Part shown: piece by piece, positions 34,349 through 42,776 of the stretch | Layout of the letters: each line of letters begins with the position of its first letter | Position numbering within the stretch: position 1 is the first letter of the stretch | From: Neobacillus sp. FSL H8-0543 | GTDB taxonomy: Bacteria > Bacillota > Bacilli > Bacillales > Cytobacillaceae | Reading direction: 5' to 3' | Assembly: GCF_038592905.1 (NCBI RefSeq) | Contig: NZ_CP151943.1 | Span: 3,050,501-3,114,500 of the forward strand | DNA length: 64,000 nucleotides | Notes under the pieces: generated by a model | The model's database searches: none | Told to the model about the DNA's origin: nothing | What the model saw: the letters and a program-made list of their open reading frames with translations, nothing else | Program-made: the position numbers and the translations under genes

Positions 34349-35914
34349 GTGAATTATTCCTCAATCACCAGGCTAACAGGGTTTGCATCTGGAATGGATA
34401 CAGATTCGATTGTTAAAAAGTTGATGAATGCGGAGAGTATCTCACTTAACAAATTGAAGCAGAATCAACAAAAACAAACGTGGCAAAGTGATGCATATCG
34501 GCAATGGAACACAGATTTGTTGGCGTTTCGAACAAATACGGTTTTTAATATGAGTCTATCAAAGTCCTATAATACCTTTGATGTCACCTCAAGCCAGGAA
34601 AATGCAGTCTCAGCCACCGCTTCAGGTAGCTCTCTAGCGGGGAGTTATTCGGTAGCAGTCAAGCAATTGGCTAGTTCTGCTACGTATACGGGCGATAAAG
34701 TGAGCTTAGATTCAACCAAATCACTAGGGAATTCCGTTCAAGGTACAGGTCAACTAGCAGCAGATACCTCCGTTACAATCAAGGTCAACAATGACCCGAA
34801 AAATCCAGTAGCCCAGTTATCTGCTACCATCGACATTAAAACGACAGATTCGATTAACGATGTAGTGGCGAAAATAAACGACGCCAAGGATAGTTCAGGG
34901 AAAAGCTTGGGGTTGCAAGCCTTCTATGATCAAACCTTACAGCAATTTACGCTAAAAACGAAGGAAACGGGTGCGGTTACTAAAATAGACCTAAGTGCGA
35001 ATACGAGTGCGGAAAGTCAGGCGTTTTTACGTAATACCCTAGGTGTTGACACGGCAAATTTAGTGGCTACAGGCAGAAATGCCACGATCATTTTTAATGG
35101 CAATGAAATTACCAGCTTGGCCTCTAATGATGCAACGATAATGGGCATTAACTTTTCCTTTAAAAGCCCAACTGTTGATGCGAGTGGAAATATAACGGAA
35201 AGTACTGTGGCCGTCTCTCAAAACACGGACGGTGTGATAAAGAATATCAAGGAATTTATAGATCAATATAATAGTATCCTCGACAAGATCAATAAAGCTG
35301 TCTCTGATCCTGTCTATCGGGATTACCAACCAATATTAGAGGAACAACGCAGTGAGATGTCAGAGAAACAAATTGAAATGTGGGAGGGTAAAGCAAAAAG
35401 TGGTCTTCTTCGTAGTGACAGTATTCTTACAGGGGTAGCAAATAAAATGCGAAATGCTGTCACCTCGATCATCGACACTGGCAGTTCTTATCATTCATTT
35501 GCTTCAATCGGAATTTCATCGAAAAGCTTTCAGGACAAGGGAAAACTTTATGTGGATGAAACCAAATTACGAGAGGCGATTCAAACCGATCCTGATGCAG
35601 TTGAAAAACTGTTCTCCCAACTAGGCGATTCTGAAAAAGGGACAAATGGTGTGATTAATAGGATTTCCGATGCCTTACAGGAAGCGATTAAGATGGTAAC
35701 CAATAAAGCTGGGAGTACGGGAAATAGCCAGTATGATCAAAGCGTTATTGGAAAGCTATTATCGAATACACAAACGGATATTTCGCGACAGGTAGAGAAG
35801 TTGTCACGAAAAGAAAGCCACTACTATCGTCAATTCGCGGCGATGGAACAAGCGATGTCGCGCCTAAATTCACAAAGCTCGTGGTTATACCAGCAAACAA
35901 ACGGAGGAATGTAA
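34349..35914 (+). CDS. fliD: Flagellar filament cap protein FliD
   Basis: 521 aa, exported through the flagellar gate, forms the filament cap. N-terminal RLTGFASGMDTDSIVKKLMNAES is the FliD_N signature; the C-terminal REAIQTDPDAVEKLF and final QQTNGGM fit FliD_C. GTG 34349 follows GGAGTGATGAGCA. Own SigD promoter; the next gene is on the other strand. fliS and fliT are not here but in the fliM operon, unlike the B. subtilis fliD-fliS-fliT order. Confidence 0.95.
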   Translation: MNYSSITRLTGFASGMDTDSIVKKLMNAESISLNKLKQNQQKQTWQSDAYRQWNTDLLAFRTNTVFNMSLSKSYNTFDVTSSQENAVSATASGSSLAGSYSVAVKQLASSATYTGDKVSLDSTKSLGNSVQGTGQLAADTSVTIKVNNDPKNPVAQLSATIDIKTTDSINDVVAKINDAKDSSGKSLGLQAFYDQTLQQFTLKTKETGAVTKIDLSANTSAESQAFLRNTLGVDTANLVATGRNATIIFNGNEITSLASNDATIMGINFSFKSPTVDASGNITESTVAVSQNTDGVIKNIKEFIDQYNSILDKINKAVSDPVYRDYQPILEEQRSEMSEKQIEMWEGKAKSGLLRSDSILTGVANKMRNAVTSIIDTGSSYHSFASIGISSKSFQDKGKLYVDETKLREAIQTDPDAVEKLFSQLGDSEKGTNGVINRISDALQEAIKMVTNKAGSTGNSQYDQSVIGKLLSNTQTDISRQVEKLSRKESHYYRQFAAMEQAMSRLNSQSSWLYQQTNGGM

Positions 35915-35933
35915 ACAAAGAGGACCTCTCGCC

Positions 35934-36611
35934 CTAAGCGATATCGGTCCCCTTTGCTAACGTATCAAAGTTACTCTGAACTCCTGTTACCCAGTGGTTA
36001 TTTAATTGGTTAGGGTCGTTGGTAGCGCCGATGGGAGCATATTTGGCTCCGATTTGAGAGATGGTCAATTTTCCTTTATCTAAATAATTTTCTCTTAGGT
36101 TACGGGCCATATCGAAGATACTTTCTTCAATGGAGGCGTAGGTTTTTAAACCGTTTTTGCCCATCATCCCTGCGACATTATATTTAAAGCGCGCAGCATT
36201 CGATGTTCCATTACCAGTTTCGTGCATTGAGATGGACGCTAGAAAAGCAGGATTGATTTGATACTTTTCCCCGGCGGCTACGAAAAGATGACCGGTATTT
36301 TCTAAAACGCCTTTAAGTTGGTTATTTAGAACGGCTCCACTCGTTGTTTCAGAAGTAAGGGTTGGCAAGCTTCTTTTTAATGAAGAGTCAACACCGACAG
36401 CGGGAGACAAGTTCAAATTAGCAAACAACAGAGATGAAACCTCGGTACCATTTTGATTCATTTGCGCTTGCAGTAGGGCTTGTTCTAGTAAGATCCCAAA
36501 GGAAGTGCTAGAAAGGCCTGATAGATTTGTACGATCACTTTGTCCGATACGTGAAGTGTCCATGATGGTTTTATAAAGCAACCAATTCGTAGACAAAGGT
36601 CCAACATTCAT
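35934..36611 (-). CDS. Glucosaminidase-type peptidoglycan hydrolase (putative FlgJ substitute)
   Basis: 225 aa. A disordered N-terminal half (Ser/Asn-rich) precedes a lysozyme-like/glucosaminidase domain (approx. 105-215) with NPAFLASISMHETGNGTS (the Glu after the helix is the likely catalytic acid), YNVAGMMGKNG, and a closing YAPIGATNDPNQLNNHWV, as in LytG/FlgJ-type hydrolases. No Sec signal peptide is obvious, so export via the flagellar gate is possible. AAGGAGCG precedes the ATG. The only minus-strand gene between fliD and fliK; likely opens the wall for the rod. Confidence 0.8.
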   Translation of the reverse strand: MNVGPLSTNWLLYKTIMDTSRIGQSDRTNLSGLSSTSFGILLEQALLQAQMNQNGTEVSSLLFANLNLSPAVGVDSSLKRSLPTLTSETTSGAVLNNQLKGVLENTGHLFVAAGEKYQINPAFLASISMHETGNGTSNAARFKYNVAGMMGKNGLKTYASIEESIFDMARNLRENYLDKGKLTISQIGAKYAPIGATNDPNQLNNHWVTGVQSNFDTLAKGTDIA

Positions 36612-36731
36612 AGGTGTCGCTCCTTAATATGTTTTTTTCTTATTTTATCTCTTTTTTTACTCTATGTAACTAGTTTTAGAAAAAATATACTAATTTGTTA
36701 TTTATTAGTAAAAAATGGTAGGTGGTGGAAC

Positions 36732-37799
36732 ATGCTCCAATTTCCAGGTGTAGATAATAAAGTCATCAATCGTTCAAGTAACATAACGGAGCTAGATGTA
36801 GAAAAGACGAATCTCTTTGATACGATGTTCCAGCTTATCGGTCAACAACAACAACAGGAAAAAGATACGGAGCTATTACAGGGTAGTAACCAATGGGGTC
36901 TACTAGCGTCACTACAGCAGAATGGAATAACGGGTCCTTTGATCCTCCCAGTACCAGATGGGGGAGAAAAAATGAACACTTTTACACAGGAGGTAAGACT
37001 TCCGCAAGCTGAGCCAAACCGAGCGAATCAAACTTTAGTCAACAACTTGCTTGATTCTAACGGAGGAATCCCAGCGCCTGCTAGTCAAACCGAAGAAATG
37101 ACAGCAGATGTCGAAGCCCTACTTCAGGTAAAAGATTCGTCAGTATTACAAGAAAAGCTTGGTGAACAAGAAATCAGAGTGAGCCCTTACCAAACAAATG
37201 ATGGGGATTCCAATCAAAATGAACAGCCAAATGGTAGCCAAACTGGTAATAATACTAACGCTGAAGCTGTCACGATCGTGAATTCAACGGCCGTGCCCAC
37301 ATTTACTTCCGATGTAGAGGCAATGCAAAACCCACCTCAACCAGTTAGGGCGGCACAGTTTAATCAGGATGTTACGTTATTTATACAATCTACGATAAAT
37401 GGGCTGGGAGTTAAAGATGGTATAGAGGCAGCTTTTACCCTGACACCTGAGCATTTAGGAAAGGTTGAGGTGAAGGTGACGATTCAGGATGGACAGGTAA
37501 CGGCCGAATTTCTGACCAATACCCCGATTGCGAAGGATTTACTGGAAACACATGTCCAGACGTTACGCTCGGCTTTGGAAACACAGGGGTTGCAGGTCAC
37601 AAAGATTGATATTGCTCAGCAAAGCACGTTAAACTCCAACTTCATGGGAACCTTTTCGCAAAAGGGCGAGTCGAATCAAAGGCAAGCACAACAGGAATCG
37701 CGCAAACGTAGCAATCAACAACTGATACAGATCGAATATGGCTATCAAGAGTATGAAAATGAAACCGGATGGGTTTCACAAATCAATACAACAGCTTAA
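36732..37799 (+). CDS. fliK: Flagellar hook-length control protein FliK
   Basis: 355 aa. A Gln/Asn-rich, probably extended N-terminal part (approx. 1-220) acts as the molecular ruler in this family; the C-terminal FliK_C domain (approx. 220-310) has LTPEHLGKVEVKVTIQDGQ and ALETQGLQVTKIDI. Starts a group with flgD and flgE that is separated from the fliM operon by a terminator. ATG 36732 follows GGTAGGTGG. Confidence 0.9.
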   Translation: MLQFPGVDNKVINRSSNITELDVEKTNLFDTMFQLIGQQQQQEKDTELLQGSNQWGLLASLQQNGITGPLILPVPDGGEKMNTFTQEVRLPQAEPNRANQTLVNNLLDSNGGIPAPASQTEEMTADVEALLQVKDSSVLQEKLGEQEIRVSPYQTNDGDSNQNEQPNGSQTGNNTNAEAVTIVNSTAVPTFTSDVEAMQNPPQPVRAAQFNQDVTLFIQSTINGLGVKDGIEAAFTLTPEHLGKVEVKVTIQDGQVTAEFLTNTPIAKDLLETHVQTLRSALETQGLQVTKIDIAQQSTLNSNFMGTFSQKGESNQRQAQQESRKRSNQQLIQIEYGYQEYENETGWVSQINTTA

Positions 37800-37813
37800 G
37801 GGAGACTGGGAAC

Positions 37814-38233
37814 ATGACAGCGATTCAATCAATTAATACCTATGCCACTACTTTGCAAAGTACACAGCCCAAGGGACAGGAGCTAGGAAAAGAGGCGTTT
37901 TTAAAAATACTCGTCACACAGCTACAAAATCAAGACCCCACTCAACCCCAGAAGGATGGAGAACTTGTGGCTCAAATGGCACAATTGAGTGTGTTGGAAC
38001 AACTTTCTAACTTAAACAGCTCATTAACATCCTACCTGGAATCAAGCAATAATTTAAGTCAATATTCCTATGTGCTCGGAAACGAAGTCACCTGGACAAA
38101 TCCAGATACCAATGTTCATGAGAGTGGATTGGTAACGGGAATTAATTACAAGGACAATCAGGTTTATTTTAAAATAGGCGATCAAGAAGTTTTATCAAGT
38201 GCCATTCATTCGATGGAAATCGTCAACAAATAG
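37814..38233 (+). CDS. flgD: Flagellar hook assembly scaffold FlgD
   Basis: 139 aa, transient hook cap. The FlgD signature is GKEAFLKILVTQLQNQDPTQP (approx. residues 22-42) followed by MAQLSVLEQLSNL. ATG 37814 with GGGAGACTGGGA upstream; the longer frame from 37769 would overlap fliK by 31 bp without an RBS. Confidence 0.9.
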   Translation: MTAIQSINTYATTLQSTQPKGQELGKEAFLKILVTQLQNQDPTQPQKDGELVAQMAQLSVLEQLSNLNSSLTSYLESSNNLSQYSYVLGNEVTWTNPDTNVHESGLVTGINYKDNQVYFKIGDQEVLSSAIHSMEIVNK

Positions 38234-38245
38234 GAGGAGACAAAC

Positions 38246-39046
38246 ATGCTACGTTCATTAAATTCAGGAGTATCTGGTCTGCGTGGTTTTCAGACAAAGC
38301 TAGACGTAATTGGTAATAATATCGCCAACGTTAACACTGTAGGATTTAAAAAGGGTAGGGTCGTATTTGAAGATATTTTCAGTCAGACGGTTAAGGCGGC
38401 GACTGGTCCGACAGGGAACTCTGGTGGAACGAACTCGATTCAAGTGGGATTAGGAACAAGGGTTGGAAGCATTGATACGCTCCACACACCTGGGAGCCCA
38501 ACGACTACTAATATAGGCACGGATCTTTATATTGATGGGGACGGTTTCTTTGTTGTTCAGAATCCTGCTGGGAAACAATTTTTAACCAGAGCAGGGAATT
38601 TCCGAGTAGATAGCAGTAATCAATTGGTGAATCAAAACGGTATGTTTGTTTTGGATAGTACGGGGACACCGATTACCATTTCGGATCAATTTATCTCCTT
38701 TGCAATTGATGCAAATGGGTCGATCATTGGGGTGAATCCTGATGGAACAACGGTTGACACTGGTACGAGGATTGGAACGGTAGCGGTTGATAATCCAAGT
38801 GGCTTGAATAAAGCCGGAGGATCCTTATATTCGTTAACACCGAATGCGGACTCACGGCTGATGACAACCTTGTTGACAAATGGAAGCAGTACGCAAATTA
38901 TCTCTGGAACGCTTGAAATGTCCAATGTAGATTTATCGGAAGAATTAACAGAAATGATTACTGCCCAGCGTGGATTCCAAGCAAATGCAAAAATCATCAC
39001 TGTCTCAGATTCTATATTAGAAGAATTAGTCAATCTAAAACGATAA
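38246..39046 (+). CDS. flgE: Flagellar hook protein (FlgE/FlgG type)
   Basis: 266 aa, the size of the short Bacillus hook protein. N-terminal MLRSLNSGVSGLRGFQTKLDVIGNN with IANVNTVGFKK, and C-terminal LSEELTEMITAQRGFQANAKII. Follows flgD with TAGGAGG at the right distance. Last gene of the fliK-flgD-flgE unit; a terminator follows. Confidence 0.9.
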   Translation: MLRSLNSGVSGLRGFQTKLDVIGNNIANVNTVGFKKGRVVFEDIFSQTVKAATGPTGNSGGTNSIQVGLGTRVGSIDTLHTPGSPTTTNIGTDLYIDGDGFFVVQNPAGKQFLTRAGNFRVDSSNQLVNQNGMFVLDSTGTPITISDQFISFAIDANGSIIGVNPDGTTVDTGTRIGTVAVDNPSGLNKAGGSLYSLTPNADSRLMTTLLTNGSSTQIISGTLEMSNVDLSEELTEMITAQRGFQANAKIITVSDSILEELVNLKR

Positions 39047-39052
39047 AGTAAC

Positions 39053-39085
39053 GGAGGATATCTAACCAGATATCCTCTTTTTTTA
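39053..39085 (+). terminator. Terminator of fliK-flgD-flgE
   Basis: GGAGGATATC / GATATCCTC stem followed by TTTTTTT. It isolates the hook genes from the fliM operon. Confidence 0.9.
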
Positions 39086-39175
39086 CAGATTTATTAATGC
39101 TTTATGTTTTTTTTGTAAATTTCACATTATTTTCGATTTTATTCGCCAATTTATGGGGGTATTCTACAAAATAAA

Positions 39176-39204
39176 TTGAAAATGTTTTTCTATAGTGTTA
39201 TGAT
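39176..39204 (+). promoter_or_regulatory. Sigma-A promoter of the fliM-sigD operon
   Basis: TTGAAA (39176-39181), 17-bp spacer, TATGAT (39199-39204). A transcript would start near 39211, about 20 nt before the riboswitch. Confidence 0.8.
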
Positions 39205-39229
39205 TCTTCTAGAATATTTTATTAAAAAA

Positions 39230-39322
39230 GTGAAAAAGGCAAACCTGAGGAAACTCAGCGACGCAAAGCTACAGGGGCTTAACTGTGAAAACAGAATGCC
39301 AGCCAGTTACCGAAATAGATTG
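39230..39322 (+). ncRNA. c-di-GMP-I (GEMM-I) riboswitch
   Basis: Conserved blocks in order: AAGGCAAACC, hairpin CTGAG-GAAA-CTCAG, CGACGCAAAGCTACAGGGGC, a variable hairpin CTGTGAAAACAG, then ATGCCAGCCAGTTACCGA. These are the GNRA tetraloop, receptor and ligand-pocket regions of GEMM-I. A terminator lies 30 nt downstream and fliM next, so it probably controls read-through into the whole flagellar operon. Polarity (on or off) cannot be read with confidence. Confidence 0.95.
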
Positions 39323-39352
39323 TCCTAAACACATATTGCTGTTTATTTAAGG

Positions 39353-39389
39353 GACGAGCCTATTCTTCGGAGTAGTCTCGTCTTTTTTT
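39353..39389 (+). terminator. Riboswitch-associated terminator before fliM
   Basis: GACGAGCCTATTC-TTCG-GAGTAGTCTCGTC stem (two mismatch/wobble positions) followed by TTTTTTT. Upstream of any gene of the operon, so it works as an attenuator. Confidence 0.9.
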
Positions 39390-39426
39390 GTTGGATTTTT
39401 TTAATTGAAATAAGAGGTGTGAATGA

Positions 39427-40368
39427 ATGGACAACGGTGGTTCAAATTCTCAAACTTTTAGCGATCCTTCTACAATGCTGAAAGTCTATGATTTTAAAAA
39501 AGCTTTGCGGTTATCGATGGAACAGGTTCGGGTGCTGACGAGAATCCATGAAAACTTTGCCTATCAGCTTGCATCCTATATTTCATCGGAATTACGTTCT
39601 TTTGTCCAAGTTGAGACATCGTCTGTTGAACAGATGCTGTACGAGGAATTCGTGAACCAATTACCAGCTACGACGATTTTAAGTGTTTTTGAATCAGGTG
39701 AACAAGGAATCCGGATGGCAATGGATCTTAATCCAGAAATGGCCTTTGTGATGATTGACCGTCTATTAGGTGGCAACGGGACGGTAGGGGATTGGGGTCG
39801 ATCGGCCTTAACACCTATCGAAACCAATGTTTTAAAGCGTCTATTGGAGGGGGTTGCACAAATCCTTCAGAAAGCCTGGAGTGATATTATGGTGCTGCCG
39901 CTTCGCTATTTGAACATGGAAACGAATCCTCAATTTTTACAAATAGGAATTCCCACAGAAACCGTCATCGTCATTAACTTCCAGATCACGATTGGTAAAG
40001 TGGAAAAATCTATGCATCTTTGTATCCCTTATATTTTGTTAGAGCCGTTTATTCCGAAGTTATCCTCCCATAAATGGTATGGTCATGGAAATTGGGTGAA
40101 AAACAAGGAAGAAAGTGAAATTTTGCAAGAACGGATTGAACATTTAATTGTACCCGTCATCACTGAATTAGGACGAGCGACAATTACGATGGAGGATATC
40201 CTCGGCTTAAATGTCAATGACGTCATTCAATTAAACCAGTTGGTTGATGAGCCGCTTCAAGTGAGGGTCAATGAAGAAACGAAATTCTTGGCACATCCGG
40301 GCACAAAGAAATCAAGAGTTGCAGTCAAGATTGAGCAATTAATAGAAGGAGAAGGCAAAAATGAATGA
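39427..40368 (+). CDS. fliM: Flagellar motor switch protein FliM lacking the CheY-docking peptide
   Basis: 313 aa C-ring subunit. The middle domain begins LKVYDFKKALRLSMEQVRVLTRIHENFA and includes MIDRLLGGNG; the C-terminal SpoA/FliN-like domain has GLNVNDVIQLNQLVDEPLQVRVN. The usual N-terminal LSQ-EIDALL peptide that binds CheY-P is absent: only about 20 unrelated residues precede the YDF motif. First gene after the riboswitch. ATG 39427 follows AAGAGGTGTG. Confidence 0.9.
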   Translation: MDNGGSNSQTFSDPSTMLKVYDFKKALRLSMEQVRVLTRIHENFAYQLASYISSELRSFVQVETSSVEQMLYEEFVNQLPATTILSVFESGEQGIRMAMDLNPEMAFVMIDRLLGGNGTVGDWGRSALTPIETNVLKRLLEGVAQILQKAWSDIMVLPLRYLNMETNPQFLQIGIPTETVIVINFQITIGKVEKSMHLCIPYILLEPFIPKLSSHKWYGHGNWVKNKEESEILQERIEHLIVPVITELGRATITMEDILGLNVNDVIQLNQLVDEPLQVRVNEETKFLAHPGTKKSRVAVKIEQLIEGEGKNE

Positions 40369-40735
40369 ACAGGGGAAACTCTCGCCAGAGGAAATTGATG
40401 CACTGTTAGGAGATTATGACCAGAGTGATAGGAATGTCCCATTTCAGTTTACAGAACTGGAGTCGGATGATGTGGGAGCTAGTGACAATGGAAAAATGAA
40501 TATGGAACTTTTATTAGATATTCCATTAGAAATTGTCGTGGAGCTTGGAAGAACAAAGAAGAAAATTAGTGAAGTCTTAGAACTAACCAGTGGGTCAATC
40601 GTTGAATTAGACAAGATGGCTGGTGAACCAGTAGATGTGTATGTGAACAATAAGCTGATCGCCAAGGGGGAAGTGGTCGTAATTGAAGAGCACTTCGGCG
40701 TAAGAATAAAGGAAATTTGCCAATCTTTACTATAA
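40361..40735 (+). CDS. fliN: FliN-type motor switch protein with EIDALL peptide
   Basis: 124 aa. Residues 7-16 (LSPEEIDALL) are the CheY-P docking-type peptide usually found at the N-terminus of FliM or FliY; the C-terminal SpoA domain (approx. 45-120) has the ELGRTKKKISEVLEL and KMAGEPVDVYVNNK motifs of FliN. The CheC-like phosphatase middle of Bacillus FliY is missing, so it looks like a FliY reduced to its two ends. Overlaps fliM by 8 bp; GAAGGAGAAGG precedes the ATG. Confidence 0.9.
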   Translation: MNEQGKLSPEEIDALLGDYDQSDRNVPFQFTELESDDVGASDNGKMNMELLLDIPLEIVVELGRTKKKISEVLELTSGSIVELDKMAGEPVDVYVNNKLIAKGEVVVIEEHFGVRIKEICQSLL

Positions 40736-40799
40736 TGTGAATCCGAGCATGGAAGAATCATTGCCTGATATAGGCAAGAGTAAAAGAGGGTGGAAGAGG

Positions 40800-41159
40800 A
40801 TGCTAGCGGAAAAAGAGGCACAGCTTCAGCAATTTACTGAGATTTCGAAGGCAATGTTGGGTGTCTTAGACAAAGGGGACGGGGATCAGATACCAGGTCT
40901 TCTTGAGAAGCGGCAAGGTTGTATTTTGACAATTAATAAGCTTGATGAAGAAGCGGGAAAAATCCTTATGAATGAACAAATTCAGGAGCTATTGAAGTCG
41001 CTTGCCCCACTTGAAGCAGAAATCCTTAAACAGTTACAGGAAATGATGAACAAGCTGTCTGACCGTATGCGGTATGAACAAAATGCAGAATACCTAAAAA
41101 GCCAATACGAAGAACGGGAGACAGTTTCTAAGGGTGTTTTTTATGACAGTCAGAAGTAA
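40800..41159 (+). CDS. FliT/FlgN-like export chaperone
   Basis: 119 aa, fully helical with heptad-like charged repeats. Placed directly before fliS, where FliT-type chaperones for FliD usually sit, but sequence identity to FliT is too low to name it firmly. ATG 40800 (GGAAGAGG upstream) is preferred over the frame's earlier GTG 40737, which lacks an RBS. Confidence 0.6.
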   Translation: MLAEKEAQLQQFTEISKAMLGVLDKGDGDQIPGLLEKRQGCILTINKLDEEAGKILMNEQIQELLKSLAPLEAEILKQLQEMMNKLSDRMRYEQNAEYLKSQYEERETVSKGVFYDSQK

Positions 41160-41173
41160 AGGAGTCGACACAG

Positions 41174-41545
41174 TTGATTAATCCAAATGAGATCTACCAA
41201 AGAAATCAGGTGCTAACAGCGAGTTCGGAAGAGTTGACCTTATTGCTCTATAATGGCGCCATCAAGTTTGTGAACCAGGCGAAGCTGGCGATTGAAAAAA
41301 AGGATCCAGCGAAGGCACATTCATTCATTATGAGAACACAGGAAATTCTTACAGAGCTGATGTTGACATTAAATAGAGACTACGAACTATCGAACTCGCT
41401 TTTTTCTCTTTATGATTATTTGAAACAAAGAATGGTCGAAGCGAATATGACAAAGGATATTGAAATCCTGAAAGAAGTAGAAGGCATGATTCAGGAATTA
41501 AAGGCAACCTGGGTTCAAGCTATGAAATCAGTTAAAACACTTTAA
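41174..41545 (+). CDS. fliS: Flagellin export chaperone FliS
   Basis: 123 aa four-helix chaperone keeping flagellin unpolymerised. Typical NEIYQRNQVLTASSEELTLLLYNGAIKFV and ILTELMLTLNRDYELSNSLFSLYDYL motifs. TTG 41174 with AAAGGAG 9 nt upstream. Here in the early operon rather than beside fliD. Confidence 0.95.
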   Translation: MINPNEIYQRNQVLTASSEELTLLLYNGAIKFVNQAKLAIEKKDPAKAHSFIMRTQEILTELMLTLNRDYELSNSLFSLYDYLKQRMVEANMTKDIEILKEVEGMIQELKATWVQAMKSVKTL

Positions 41546-41600
41546 TTCTATAGTAGATTAGTAGCATGATTTAGGAAGTCTCTTAGAAGGAGTGAAAGAT

Positions 41601-41984
41601 ATGAACCAAATGATGGGAGTTATGTCAAAAGCATTGGATGCCTCCTCTTTACGTCAAAAGTCCATTTCCAACAATATCGCCAATGTGAACACACCCAATT
41701 ATAAACCGACGAAGGTATCCTTTGAAGAACAATTACGGCAAGAAATTCAGAGCCAATTTATTGGCAAGCAGACGAATGAAAAGCATATCACAATTGGAGC
41801 AACCTCAGGTCTTCCGTCTGCTAAATTGGTACAGAATCAAATGATTTTTAATAACAGTGGCAATGGCGTCGATTTGGATTATGAGATGACGCAGCTAAGC
41901 CAAAATACGATCTGGTACCAATCGTTAACCTACGGTTTGAATGAAGAATTTAATTTAGTTAAAACAGCGATTAGAGGAAGGTGA
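41601..41984 (+). CDS. flgB: Flagellar basal-body rod protein FlgB
   Basis: 127 aa proximal rod subunit. Signature SISNNIANVNTPNYKPT near the N-terminus and GNGVDLDYEMTQLSQNT near the C-terminus. ATG 41601 with AAGGAG upstream. Confidence 0.95.
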   Translation: MNQMMGVMSKALDASSLRQKSISNNIANVNTPNYKPTKVSFEEQLRQEIQSQFIGKQTNEKHITIGATSGLPSAKLVQNQMIFNNSGNGVDLDYEMTQLSQNTIWYQSLTYGLNEEFNLVKTAIRGR

Positions 41985-41993
41985 TAAATAACG

Positions 41994-42434
41994 ATGTCGA
42001 TTTTTCAATCATTATCAATTAGTGGCTCGGCTTTAACTGCCAATCGTCTAAAGTTAGATGTCGTTTCCTCGAACATTGCCAATGCCAACACGACCAGAGG
42101 GCAATTTGTCAATGGAGAGTGGCAGCCATATCGCAGGAAGATGGTTGAAGTAACGCCAAGTGAAACACCGTCGTTTGGTAGTTACCTAGAAAAGGAACTT
42201 TCGCTAACAGGAGTCCGTGTTAATAAAATCGTCGAAGATAAAACCGCGTTTCAAGCCGTTTATGATCCGTCACACCCTGATAGCAATGAGCAAGGCTATG
42301 TAATGATGCCCAATGTAGATGTGACAAAGGAAATGGTGGATTTAATGTCGACCTCACGGGCATATGAAGCAAATATTACCGCCTTTAATGCAGGAAAAGC
42401 AATGCTCGTAAAGGCGCTTGAAATTGGAAGATAA
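41994..42434 (+). CDS. flgC: Flagellar basal-body rod protein FlgC
   Basis: 146 aa proximal rod subunit. N-terminal SISGSALTANRLKLDVVSSNIANANTTR and C-terminal MPNVDVTKEMVDLMSTSRAYEANITAF are diagnostic. 9 bp after flgB, standard flgB-flgC-fliE order. Confidence 0.95.
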   Translation: MSIFQSLSISGSALTANRLKLDVVSSNIANANTTRGQFVNGEWQPYRRKMVEVTPSETPSFGSYLEKELSLTGVRVNKIVEDKTAFQAVYDPSHPDSNEQGYVMMPNVDVTKEMVDLMSTSRAYEANITAFNAGKAMLVKALEIGR

Positions 42435-42449
42435 GGGTGGGAATGGTTG

Positions 42450-42746
42450 ATGAACATATCGAGTATTCAAGGTGTTCCAAGTAGTTTTTTACCAACGAAT
42501 AAACCTCAGGTTACAAGTGATGCTGGGGCATCGTTTGGTAATCTATTAAATCAGTATATCCAAGATGCCAATGGCGCGGTGAAAGAGTTTGAAACAAAGT
42601 CGGTTGCACTGGCAAAAGGGGAAGCGATTAACCTGCATGATGTAACCATTGCAGCACAAAAGGCGAGTATAGCCGTACAGTTAACAACGCAAGTACGAGA
42701 CAAAGCGGTTGAAGCTTATCAAGAAATGATGAGAATGCAAATCTAA
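42450..42746 (+). CDS. fliE: Hook-basal body protein FliE
   Basis: 98 aa linker between MS ring and rod. C-terminal LHDVTIAAQKASIAVQLTTQVRDK is the FliE signature. ATG 42450 with GGTGGGA upstream. Confidence 0.9.
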   Translation: MNISSIQGVPSSFLPTNKPQVTSDAGASFGNLLNQYIQDANGAVKEFETKSVALAKGEAINLHDVTIAAQKASIAVQLTTQVRDKAVEAYQEMMRMQI

Positions 42747-42776
42747 TAACTATCTATATGAAATAGTGGAGTGAGT

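Noticed and set aside
39230..39322. Other riboswitch classes (TPP, cobalamin, SAM)
   Set aside because: None of their conserved cores are present, whereas GCAAA, the GNRA loop and CCAGCC...TTACCGA of GEMM-I occur in order.
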